A stretch of DNA of 64,000 bases from Marinobacter changyiensis (lineage in GTDB: Bacteria; Pseudomonadota; Gammaproteobacteria; Pseudomonadales; Oleiphilaceae): positions 62,001 to 126,000 of the forward strand of contig NZ_VZZZ01000001.1 of the NCBI RefSeq assembly GCF_009193265.1, in the 5' to 3' direction. Below the pieces are notes generated by a model, which worked only from the letters and a program-made list of their open reading frames with translations, searched no databases and had not been told where the DNA came from. The position numbers and the translations under genes were made by a program. Of the stretch, positions 19,640 to 27,753 are shown in pieces. Numbering within the stretch: position 1 is the stretch's first letter; each line of letters begins with the position of its first letter.

Positions 19640-20919
19640 GTGATTTCATCATGCCCTCGATGGGCGCCGACATGGACAGCGGAAAGCTGGTCAAATGGAA
19701 GGTCAAACCCGGTGACCGGGTGAAGAAAGGCCAGGTCATCGCCGCGGTGGAAACCTCCAAAGCCGTGCTCGATGTGGAGGTATTCGAGGACGGCGTGGTC
19801 GAAGAACTGTACGTGGAAGAAGATACTGACGTGGATGTGGGCACGCCGCTGGCCCGGATCGGCGATGGCAGCCGTGTCGGCAAGCAGGAACACGAAGTCG
19901 CAGGGAAAGAGGAAACGAAGCCGACGACTGAAACGAAAGCCACGCCTGAAAAAACCCCAGTAAAGGAAACAGCCGAGGCGCCGGCCGTCAGCACGACAAC
20001 CGAAGGCCATCCGGAACAGGCTCAAGCAAGGAGCCAGCAACCGGTGCCGCCGAAACCGCCCTCGACGCCGGCCGCAGCAAAGCTCGAATCCGAAGGCCGT
20101 GTACCGGCCTCCCCCGCCGCCCGCCGCAAGGCCCGGGAGACCGGCATTAAACTGGCGGAACTGCGCGGCAGTGGCCCCTCCGGCGCCATCGTGCTCCGGG
20201 ATCTGCAAGGCGCGCAGCCCACCAGGCCGGATATCCGGCCGGCAGCGGGCTTCGACCGCCAGCAGATGCGTACCGCCATTGCCGCTGCCATGAGCCGCGC
20301 CAAGCGCGAGATACCCCATTACTACCTGGCCAACACCGTGGACCTGCACGCCGCCGAGCAATGGCTCACCGACTACAATGAACACCAGCCGCCGGAGAAT
20401 CGGCTGCTACTCTCCGCACTGTTCATGAAGGCCACCGCGTTGGCCCTGGCCCGCTATTCCGAACTCAACGGCCACTATGCTGAAGACGGCTTCACGGCCG
20501 CGACCCGGGTCAACCTCGGGATGGCCGTGCACCTGCGAGGCGGCGGCCTGGTGGCCCCGGCCATTATGGATGCCGACACACTGACCCTGCCCGAACTGAT
20601 GCACCAGCTTCACGATCTGGTGCGCCGCGCCCGCGGCGGCGGTCTGCGCGTCTCCGAAATGGCGGGCGGAACCGCCACTGTCACCGCCCTCGGCGATCGC
20701 GGCGTGGACACCGTGTATGGCGTCATCTATCCCCCGCAGGTCGCCATGATCGGTATCGGGCGCGCGCACCGACGCCCGCTGGCGGTGGATGACGGTGTCG
20801 CCGCGCGCCTGGCCGTGGATATCACCCTGGCGGCGGATCATCGGGTCTGTGATGGACACCTCGGCGCCCTCTTCCTCAACGAGATCGAACAACTGCTACA
20901 GCAACCGGAGGCACTGTGA
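19636..20919 (+). CDS. Dihydrolipoamide acyltransferase E2
   Basis: A GTG start overlapping the E1 stop (GTGA) gives 427 aa beginning [16 protein letters not shown]. One lipoyl domain (about 1-78) carries the lipoylated Lys42 in [12 protein letters not shown] Thr/Pro/Ala-rich linker follows, then the peripheral subunit-binding domain (about 155-190, [15 protein letters not shown]) and the catalytic domain. The active-site motif DHRVCDG, with His402 and Asp406, is intact. It transfers the acyl group from lipoamide to CoA. No E3 gene is near, so a housekeeping dihydrolipoamide dehydrogenase is presumably shared. Confidence 0.9.
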   Translation: MSDFIMPSMGADMDSGKLVKWKVKPGDRVKKGQVIAAVETSKAVLDVEVFEDGVVEELYVEEDTDVDVGTPLARIGDGSRVGKQEHEVAGKEETKPTTETKATPEKTPVKETAEAPAVSTTTEGHPEQAQARSQQPVPPKPPSTPAAAKLESEGRVPASPAARRKARETGIKLAELRGSGPSGAIVLRDLQGAQPTRPDIRPAAGFDRQQMRTAIAAAMSRAKREIPHYYLANTVDLHAAEQWLTDYNEHQPPENRLLLSALFMKATALALARYSELNGHYAEDGFTAATRVNLGMAVHLRGGGLVAPAIMDADTLTLPELMHQLHDLVRRARGGGLRVSEMAGGTATVTALGDRGVDTVYGVIYPPQVAMIGIGRAHRRPLAVDDGVAARLAVDITLAADHRVCDGHLGALFLNEIEQLLQQPEAL

Positions 20920-21173
20920 ATCGGGATGAACTGCGCAACGCGGTACTGGAAGAACTGTCCGGCATCGCACCGGACATAGACCTGGTATCGTTCGATGACA
21001 ATGCCAATCTACAGGACGAATACGATCTGGATTCCATGGACACGCTGAACCTGGCGGCGGCTGTGCACAAACGACTGGGAGTGAATATTCCTGACCAGGA
21101 TTATGCCCGCATGCACTGCGTCGCCGAGCTGCTGGATTATCTGGAAAAAAGGCTCAACCATCCGCAGTCTTGA
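20916..21173 (+). CDS. Acyl carrier protein
   Basis: A GTG start overlaps the E2 stop (GTGA), so translation is coupled. The 85-aa acidic protein has the phosphopantetheine site DLDSMD with Ser40, and helices matching the ACP fold (LRNAVLEELSGIAPDIDL and TLNLAAAVHKRLGVNIPD). It is not next to any fatty acid synthesis gene. Its place as last gene of the AcsA-E1-E2 operon suggests an acyl group made by E2 or AcsA may be loaded on it, which would be unusual; alternatively it holds an intermediate for an enzyme encoded elsewhere. Its 3' end overlaps a convergent methyltransferase gene by 20 bases. Confidence 0.88.
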   Translation: MNRDELRNAVLEELSGIAPDIDLVSFDDNANLQDEYDLDSMDTLNLAAAVHKRLGVNIPDQDYARMHCVAELLDYLEKRLNHPQS

Positions 21174-21765
21174 ACCAGCTATAAACCCGCATCGGCGGGA
21201 TGTTTAGTAGTTCCAGCGTACAACTGGCAGGCGCCCCCATGATCGGATCGGTAATCCAGGCCACATCCCGGCGGAATTGATAGGCAATGAAACGCCCGTC
21301 CTCGGTAAGGTTGTCTTTCACCGCCTGCGCCACGCAAGTGGCAACAGCTTCCGGCATTTTCGAGAAGGGAATACCGGAGATGATCACATCCGGTTGCCCC
21401 ATATCGTGCAATGCCAGAATCTCTGCGAGATCTTCAGCCTTGCCCAGGTGGTTGGTGAAGCGTGGGTCTGCGATCTCGTCAAGCAGTTCATGGAAGTAAG
21501 GACTTAATTCGATTGAGAGCAGGTGCGCATCCTGACCAAGGTGCCGCAGAAACGTTCGCGTGGTGCCGCCGGTACCGGGCCCCAGTTCCACTACCCGTCT
21601 GGCAGCAGGCAGGTTCGACGCCTTGACGATCCGTTGCTCCAGGAATCGCGAACTGGGGATAACCGAGCCCACCTGACGCGGCTCCCGCAAAAATCCACGT
21701 AAGAAGGCCGCTGGACTTGTTCTCCGGTTTGAATCGTATTTCGGGCCGTCGCGTTCCTCAAACAT
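21154..21765 (-). CDS. Class I SAM-dependent methyltransferase (phospholipid-methyltransferase-like)
   Basis: A 203-aa protein with the N-terminal FLRGFLREPRQVGSVIPSSR element and the SAM motif VVELGPGTGGTTRTFL, followed by LLSIELSPYF and the motif DVIISGIPFSKMP. This arrangement is typical of the PmtA-like group, soluble or peripheral enzymes that methylate phosphatidylethanolamine, and of ribosomal-RNA-adenine-methylase-like relatives. It stands alone and converges on the ACP gene. The methyl acceptor is inferred only from family. Confidence 0.75.
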   Translation of the reverse strand: MFEERDGPKYDSNRRTSPAAFLRGFLREPRQVGSVIPSSRFLEQRIVKASNLPAARRVVELGPGTGGTTRTFLRHLGQDAHLLSIELSPYFHELLDEIADPRFTNHLGKAEDLAEILALHDMGQPDVIISGIPFSKMPEAVATCVAQAVKDNLTEDGRFIAYQFRRDVAWITDPIMGAPASCTLELLNIPPMRVYSWFKTADG

Positions 21766-21829
21766 AGGATTCTCTCAACCTGGCCGCCTGGATTGTTAAT
21801 GGATTATAGCAGTGAGATCGGGTAACCGG

Positions 21830-21896
21830 TGCTATCCATCACGGCCGCCTCCTAGGGGCCGGTCGCAAAGAAAAGCCAACGGTAACAGGCTGCGCG
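21830..21896 (-). pseudogene. Glutathione S-transferase gene fragment
   Basis: About 67 bases match the GST gene at 36193-36840 (region 36490-36556) on the same strand. Translated, it reads RAACYRWLFFATGP, a TAG stop, then EAAVMDS, against RAAYYRWLFFAAGPLEAAVMD in the intact gene. It lies in the spacer upstream of the methyltransferase gene. Confidence 0.75.
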
Positions 21897-21938
21897 TGGG
21901 GTCGGCTGGAACGCATTGTTGGGCCAGCAGCGCGCTGG

Positions 21939-22172
21939 TCATTGCGTCTCAACCCTAATCAGCTTCGTCCGACCGGACGTGCCAGCCTTGATGGTTACCG
22001 CAGCCTTCCCACACTGGAACTTCTCTGCGACAAGCCTCACCAGTTCGTCATTGGCTTTTCCATCCACGGGTGGTGACTTCAACCTGGCTATCCACGTGCC
22101 GTCTGTGGTCTGGGAGAGCTCCGATACCCGGGCTTGAGGCTTTACTTTGACCTGAAGCATTACAGTGCCCAT
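21939..22172 (-). CDS. DUF167/UPF0235 protein (YggU-like)
   Basis: A 77-aa protein with the family signature SPPVDGKANDELVRLVAEKF and the ending IKAGTSGRTKLIRVE. These are small alpha-beta proteins of unknown function found across all domains of life, usually around 90-100 aa. In gammaproteobacteria the gene often sits with yggT and proC, but not here. An AGG ribosome site is seen nine bases upstream. Confidence 0.85.
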   Translation of the reverse strand: MGTVMLQVKVKPQARVSELSQTTDGTWIARLKSPPVDGKANDELVRLVAEKFQCGKAAVTIKAGTSGRTKLIRVETQ

Positions 22173-22265
22173 CTGTTACCTGCGGTCCAATGCCGCGCAC
22201 ACGGGCGCGAGCTTGCGAACGTCCGACCGCTGTTTGCGGCGGTGCAGTTGTAGTGCTGTACCTGG

Positions 22266-23603
22266 TTATGAGTGAGGGCTCTTGTCTTTGGCGTCGTCCA
22301 CAGAAAGCTCCGGAACCGACTGACCAGAAGCGCGTTCTTCCGTGTCATAAGTGAACGGCTTTCCCTTCTTGTCCTGGAGCTGATAATCGTACGCCGCCTG
22401 GAGACCGGTTTCCTCCTCTACTTTTATTTCTACATCTTCCTCAGACCCTTGGTCAATGTTGCGCGGATACAATGGCGACAGGAGTGCCACGAGAATGCCG
22501 ATCCCGGAGAAAATGGCAAACGCATCGCTATAGCCGAAGTTGTTCACCAACACGCCGACAATGGGTGAGCCGGTCGCCTGACCGAGCGATATCGCCATGA
22601 ATGGCAGCACGGGACCCATCGACAGTCGGCCCGGCAACAGCCGGATGCCTGTCATCAGATACAGCCCCGTCAAACTCATATAGGCCAGGCCAAAGACCAG
22701 CCCGGAAAACGCCGCAAGCACCAATTGATCGGGACTGGCCGCCAACAATGCCAGGCTCGCTGCCAGCGTCATCAGCATCAGTGCCTGAGTGATAGGCGGG
22801 TTGTTTCGATCGGCCAGGTCAGCCACCACAGCGCCTCCGAGCCCGGCGACACCAACCGCCAGCCAAAGCCACCCGGTTTCCGAAGACGACAGATCACCGA
22901 GGGTGACCACGAGATCGGGCGCAAAGATCCAGTAAGCAGAGGAGATAAACCCCATCACAAAGGCAAACAGCGAGAGTCTGAAAAGACGCCACCACTGCAG
23001 GGCGCTGATTGGGGGCGGCGGCGCCGCATTCGATGGAGTAACCCGAGACACTGAGGGAATAACATACCAGGCGGCCAATACGCCGATGACTGCCATGATG
23101 GCAAAGGACATGTACGCGTAGCGCCAGATACCCGCCATAAACAGAACGGCGGGCACTGCGACCGCTACACCGATACTCGTACCCGCATTCATCACAGAGC
23201 TGACGCGCCCGTGCATGGAACGATCGACCAGCACCTGCATGGCGGCCGTTAGCGCTGGCATCATCAGGCCAGTGCAGATGCCGCAAGCAAACACGCCAAC
23301 GCCGAGCGACAAGGGGCCAGAGGCCTGACTTATCAACGCCAGGCCGATAGCGCCGAATCCACCAGACAGAACCGCCGTGTTGCGGGCACCGAGTCGATCA
23401 GCTGCAAACGGTGCAACCAACGAAGCCAGCAGGAAACTGATCAGCGGTAGCGCACCGATGATACCGATCAGTTCAGGTGTCAGACCCAGCTCAGCGCGAA
23501 TGGGCGGGACAAACAAGCCGAAGGCAAAACGCGCAAGACCGTAACTGATCGCAATCAGCGATGCGCCGAAAAAAGCAAATCCTGTGTTCGATACGGACTT
23601 CAA
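22266..23603 (-). CDS. MFS transporter, YbfB/YjiJ-like, with acidic tail
   Basis: I place the start at a TTG (23603) with GGAG eight bases upstream; the frame is open further but without a ribosome site. The product of 445 aa has twelve hydrophobic helices, with DRLGARNTAVLSGG as the MFS loop 2-3 motif. After the last helix (near LYPRN) comes an acidic cytosolic tail of about 50 residues rich in Glu and Asp. The substrate is unknown. It lies downstream of the truncated sulfatase gene on the same strand, about 150 bases away. Confidence 0.8.
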   Translation of the reverse strand: MKSVSNTGFAFFGASLIAISYGLARFAFGLFVPPIRAELGLTPELIGIIGALPLISFLLASLVAPFAADRLGARNTAVLSGGFGAIGLALISQASGPLSLGVGVFACGICTGLMMPALTAAMQVLVDRSMHGRVSSVMNAGTSIGVAVAVPAVLFMAGIWRYAYMSFAIMAVIGVLAAWYVIPSVSRVTPSNAAPPPPISALQWWRLFRLSLFAFVMGFISSAYWIFAPDLVVTLGDLSSSETGWLWLAVGVAGLGGAVVADLADRNNPPITQALMLMTLAASLALLAASPDQLVLAAFSGLVFGLAYMSLTGLYLMTGIRLLPGRLSMGPVLPFMAISLGQATGSPIVGVLVNNFGYSDAFAIFSGIGILVALLSPLYPRNIDQGSEEDVEIKVEEETGLQAAYDYQLQDKKGKPFTYDTEERASGQSVPELSVDDAKDKSPHS

Positions 23604-23757
23604 AATACTTTCTCCAGCGGCAGCACACTTTAAAATCAGCCCCTCTAGAGTAGGAGCTGTTAATTTGAGCTTCAAACCTTTTTAACAGACACCCTTCGCC
23701 GGACACCGAAAAAGATGAAAGCCAAGGTTGTCGGGCATGAAATACTCAATGATGGTG

Positions 23758-24696
23758 CTATCCAGCACCCCCCATCGTTTTCAGTGCGTCGAGCATCTCG
23801 CCAATTTGCTGATCATGCTCGATCAGACCGCTGCCATAGAAGTCATGCTCGGTCGTATAGTCCGCAGCGAGATAGCGGCTCTCGTCACTCAAGCGCGTGT
23901 ACATATGCATCCGGCTCGGGTTGAACCAGACAAAGAACGACTTGCCCTCGTCCTTGGCGCGCTGGATGAAGTCCAGACTGGCCTCCATGAACTCCTGATC
24001 CACGGATTTCATCCGCTCTTGGGAAAGCTGGCCTGTATCCTCAATTCTCTGTTTGCCGACCTTGCCAAATCGAGGATCAACGGTCTCGTTGTCAACGTCG
24101 GTCGCATAGGTATGGAGGACGCCACGGGTACCAAACTTGTTGAAGAATTCCGGGTCTTTCGGGTAGTCGACCTGTTCAAATTCTTCCTGGGTGTTGAGGT
24201 GATAGAGATTGCCGAAGAACTCATCGAAGCCGTGAACCGTGGGTAAATGCTCATTGCGATCGCCCAAATGATTCTTGCCAAACTGACCCGTGGCGTAGCC
24301 GAGGCCTTTCAGAACCTCCGCCAGCGTATGGGACTCGGGCTTGAGGCCAAGCTCCGCACCGGGACGCCCCACCGTGGTCATCCCACTGCGTATTGGATAC
24401 TGCCCCGTTATGAGCGCCGCCCGACCAGCAGTGCAGGAGGGCTGAGCATAATGATCGGTGAACATGACCCCTTCCCGGGCGATCCGGTCAATATTCGGCG
24501 TTCGGTATCCCATCGTGCCATGGCCATAGGCACTGACGCTCTGCCAACCAACGTCATCTGGGAAAAGGATCAGTATATTCGGCTTGTCCTGAGCGGACGC
24601 CAGGGAGGTTATCAGGCCCAGAAGACCCAAAAACAGCGTGATAGCGAGTCTCGATAGGGAACGGCGGGGACCAGTACTCCGTCGAGAGGTTTTCAT
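23758..24696 (-). pseudogene. Sulfatase, frameshifted and missing its C-terminal third
   Basis: A 312-codon frame with a signal peptide and the Cys-type sulfatase motif CTAGR (Cys88, to become formylglycine), closely related to the 510-aa sulfatase at 25984-27516. The frame ends at a stop right after a run of six G ([11 protein letters not shown]). In the next frame VLDSTIIEY continues the family text ADNTIVIYTTDNG for about 14 residues, then homology ends. A frameshift plus loss of about 200 residues has removed metal and substrate ligands, so it is probably inactive. A truncated secreted product could still be made. Confidence 0.8.
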
Positions 24697-24699
24697 GAC

Positions 24700-24905
24700 A
24701 AATCTCCATTGTCTGTCTTTACATCAAGCGAAAGCCGGCACAACCGGCGGTTCCTGAATCAACAGAGGAAATTGCACTGTAATACCAGCTCAGAGCACTA
24801 CGGAGCCCAGGTCGTTTATCTGTTCCCGACATTCCCTCTGCATGAACAGTCTTTTTGCGTTTTGCCAAGGCTCGTAGACCTCAGCCATTTATGTAATTGA
24901 TTTAA
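24700..24905 (-). repeat. Duplicated sulfatase leader, copy A
   Basis: About 205 bases upstream of the broken sulfatase closely match 27520-27725 upstream of the intact one. They share the GGAGATTTG ribosome site region and a GCCGG-N5-CCGGC hairpin at 24734-24748. Confidence 0.85.
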
Positions 24906-24906
24906 A

Positions 24907-24929
24907 AAATAAATCTATCCCAGTTTTCC
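24907..24929 (-). repeat. Dispersed repeat R1 copy
   Basis: AAATAAATCTATCCCAGTTT and the following TCC, minus-strand R1, directly abutting the sulfatase leader and just after the substrate-binding-protein gene. Confidence 0.6.
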
Positions 24930-24934
24930 GTTGC

Positions 24935-25747
24935 TCACCGATAGCGACTTATTAACTGCTCCAGGCGCAACTGAAACATCGGTCGATCCATCACAGACTC
25001 AATCTGGTTGATGATTTGCTCCGCCCCTGGAGAACTGCGGGAAATGCCAATGTGGAACGGAACCAACGATTCGGTGATGAATTCCGCAGAGCGCGTCCGT
25101 AACTGCGCGGAGTAGCCGTGCTTGGCTGCGAGGAACTTCGCGCCCTCCTGCGTCGTAACCATGTAGTCACCCGCTTTTCTGAACATCAGCAGATGCATCA
25201 TGGTATCGCCATCCTTGCCGACAACCCGATCGAGATCGCCGGGAATATTATCTGCTTCCCATCCGGAATCTTTCTCAGTAATCACAGTCAGCCCACCAAG
25301 AGCGTCAAACCCCGTTGCGGATTCGATAATGCTGGCGTTCGGGTTTACGTCCGAATAGACAAGGTTGCCAAAGTTCTGAACATACACCGGCCGATCGGTA
25401 AAAAGGGCGTATGCTCGCCGCTCGTCCGACGGATAGGTCAGCAATCCTTCATAGCGGCCATGCTGTACATCGTACTGAGCGCGAGCCCACGGAAGGACCT
25501 TTGCCAGCGGCTCCATTCCGGGGATGAATTCAAAAACAAGCCTGACAATATCCGGTAAAAGGCCAACCGCCTCGCCTTCCTGCTTGGAACTGTAGGGTGA
25601 GGCATGCTCACTGAAAGCAAAGGTGACAGTCTGTGCAGCCAGAGAACCGGCTGGCCAGAAAAGCATCCCGGTCAGGAAAAGCAGCACTCGAACATGAGAA
25701 GCGGACGACCGGGCCCTGCCCTTTAAAGGGGTTGTGAACTGCAGCAT
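24935..25747 (-). CDS. Periplasmic substrate-binding protein (amino-acid-binding family 3 type)
   Basis: Taken from the ATG at 25747 (270 aa), with GAGGTG upstream. The N-terminus has a basic part and a hydrophobic signal VLLFLTGMLFWPAG. The mature part has the SBP_bac_3-like order: FAFSEHASPYSSKQEGEAVGLLPDIVRLVF, then SGWEADNIPGDLDRVVG. No ABC permease or ATPase gene is near, so it may be a sensory or orphan binding protein, as is common for this group. It separates the two sulfatase genes on the same strand. Confidence 0.75.
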   Translation of the reverse strand: MLQFTTPLKGRARSSASHVRVLLFLTGMLFWPAGSLAAQTVTFAFSEHASPYSSKQEGEAVGLLPDIVRLVFEFIPGMEPLAKVLPWARAQYDVQHGRYEGLLTYPSDERRAYALFTDRPVYVQNFGNLVYSDVNPNASIIESATGFDALGGLTVITEKDSGWEADNIPGDLDRVVGKDGDTMMHLLMFRKAGDYMVTTQEGAKFLAAKHGYSAQLRTRSAEFITESLVPFHIGISRSSPGAEQIINQIESVMDRPMFQLRLEQLISRYR

Positions 25748-25983
25748 CACGAAAAGCACCTCAAATATGAATTGGCAAGCGCCCTCAAGTATAGGGCCTT
25801 TTGCTTGATTGGCCCGCTTCACCCGGAGTCATAAATTCCGACAGCCTCCTCCGCAACATTGGGGTGCCGACGGGCCAGTTTCGAATGTCCAATCCCGTAA
25901 CCGCGGCTAATCACCGTGACGACTGGAATACCCTGTCATTTCAGCTCACTGAGCACGAGGATCCCGCGGCCGGACCTCATCGC

Positions 25984-27516
25984 CTACTGACGATAAACCG
26001 TCGACTTGGCCCTTTCGATCGCCTCGTTGATGTTCAGTGATGCCGCCTCCTGACGTGGTGGGAATTCCTTGAAGGTCTCCAAATGCTCGGTCAGCATCGC
26101 AATAATCGGCTGAACAACCCAACTCTTGCGCATAATCTGGTGAAAACCAGTCACACCGTCGTAATACTCGGTAGGGTCTTTGCGCAGGTTGAACAGCTTG
26201 GGCATGGTGTGGAAAACCAGATCCTCGTAATACCGGCCTCCGGGCTTGGTGGCAAAGTGCATTTTCCAAGGCCCGACGCGCACAGCCGTGAGACTGGACT
26301 CATAGTAATACAGGAAGTGATTACGGGCTGATTTCTCAGCTTGACCGGTCCAGTAATCGAGGTTGTTCACGCCATCGATGTGGACCTTGTGCGACTCCGC
26401 CAGCTCTTCTGCGAGATTAGAACGGCCGACAGCCGCAGCAATCGTGGGCATCACATCTTCATGGGCAGAAATGCCATTCAACTTGAGGCCGGCAGGAATT
26501 TTATCAGGCCAGCGCACAAGGAAAGGTGCCCGAACCCCGCCCTCCCACGTCGTCATTTTTTCACCACGGAACCAGGTGGTTCCGGCGTCAGGCCATGAGC
26601 TGGACTCCGGACCATTATCGGTGGTGTATATCACAATCGTATTATCGGCAACGCCCAGCTCATCCAGGGTATCAAGCAAGTTTCCAACATGGCCATCATG
26701 TTCCATCAGGCCAGAGCCAAAGACGTCCTCGGCGGAACTGATGGGCGTGGCCAGATTACGACTTTCTTCTTTTAGATGCGTGTAAACATGCATACGGCTG
26801 GTCGCATGCCAGACGAAGAAGGGCTTGCCCTCCTCCTTGGCGCGCTTCATGAAATCGATACTGCGGCCCAGAATCTCCTCGTCGAAGGTTTTCATCCGCT
26901 CGACAGTGAGTTGGCCAGTATCTTTAATTTTCTGCGTTCCCGAGCCGGTTGCGTATGATTCGATGACACCACGCGGAAAGAATTTCTCCCTGAACTTTTC
27001 GCTTTTCGGGTAATCCGCCTGCTCTGGCTCTTCAGACACATTTAGGTGGTAAAGGTTACCCAAAAACTCGTCAAATCCGTGCAGCGTTGGCAGATGCTGG
27101 TCCAGATCGCCCAAGTGGTTCTTCCCGAACTGGGCGGTCATGTAGCCTTCTTCTTTCAAGACTTCCGCGAGCGTTGGATCCTCTTCACGGATGCCCAGTG
27201 GGTTTCCTGGTTGCCCCACCGTGGTGAGACCTGTCCGGATCGGAAGCTGCCCCATCAGGAACGCCGCTCGACCCGCGGTACAGCTTGGCTGGGCATAGTG
27301 ATCGGTAAACAGGGCGCCCTCTTGGGCAATCCGGTCAATATTGGGCGTGGGATATTGCATGCCGTGGCTATAGGCACTGAGGGAATTAGGCGCAACGTCA
27401 TCCACCATAATGGCAAGAACGTTAGGTTTCGCCGCATTGGCTAATGAGCTTACCACTACTGTGGCCAACAGCAGAAGCCAGCGGCCTGAGGCAAAGCTCC
27501 GTCGAGAGGTGTTCAT
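25984..27516 (-). CDS. Secreted Cys-type sulfatase (arylsulfatase family)
   Basis: A 510-aa protein with a signal peptide, the N-terminal metal motif MVDDVAPN (Asp39 and Asp40) and the modification motif CTAGR with Cys79 as formylglycine precursor, matching C-x-A-x-R. IYTTDNGPE, TWEGGVRAPFLVRWPDKI and the C-terminal KLFNLRKDPTEYYD region are all present. It hydrolyses sulfate esters in the periplasm after maturation by a formylglycine-generating enzyme, which is not encoded here. GGAGA sits six bases before the ATG. The paralogue at 23758 is broken. Confidence 0.88.
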   Translation of the reverse strand: MNTSRRSFASGRWLLLLATVVVSSLANAAKPNVLAIMVDDVAPNSLSAYSHGMQYPTPNIDRIAQEGALFTDHYAQPSCTAGRAAFLMGQLPIRTGLTTVGQPGNPLGIREEDPTLAEVLKEEGYMTAQFGKNHLGDLDQHLPTLHGFDEFLGNLYHLNVSEEPEQADYPKSEKFREKFFPRGVIESYATGSGTQKIKDTGQLTVERMKTFDEEILGRSIDFMKRAKEEGKPFFVWHATSRMHVYTHLKEESRNLATPISSAEDVFGSGLMEHDGHVGNLLDTLDELGVADNTIVIYTTDNGPESSSWPDAGTTWFRGEKMTTWEGGVRAPFLVRWPDKIPAGLKLNGISAHEDVMPTIAAAVGRSNLAEELAESHKVHIDGVNNLDYWTGQAEKSARNHFLYYYESSLTAVRVGPWKMHFATKPGGRYYEDLVFHTMPKLFNLRKDPTEYYDGVTGFHQIMRKSWVVQPIIAMLTEHLETFKEFPPRQEAASLNINEAIERAKSTVYRQ

Positions 27517-27519
27517 GGC

Positions 27520-27725
27520 AAATCTCCATTGTCTGGTCTCACATCAAGCGAAAGCCGGCAAAACCGGCGGTTCCTGAATCAACAGAGGCATTTGCACTGT
27601 AAAACCAGCTCAGAGCATTACGGAGTCCAGGTTGTTCCTCTGTTCCCGACATTCCCTCTGCATGGTCAGCCTTTTTGCGTATTGCCAAGGCTCATAGACC
27701 TCAGCCGATTATTTACATGATTTAA
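27520..27725 (-). repeat. Duplicated sulfatase leader, copy B
   Basis: The counterpart of 24700-24905 with the same hairpin (GCCGG, AAAAA-like loop, CCGGC at 27554-27568). Conservation of non-coding sequence between the copies points to recent duplication or to shared regulation. Confidence 0.85.
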
Positions 27726-27753
27726 TCAGTTACGCTGGTCTGACGGTAATGGC

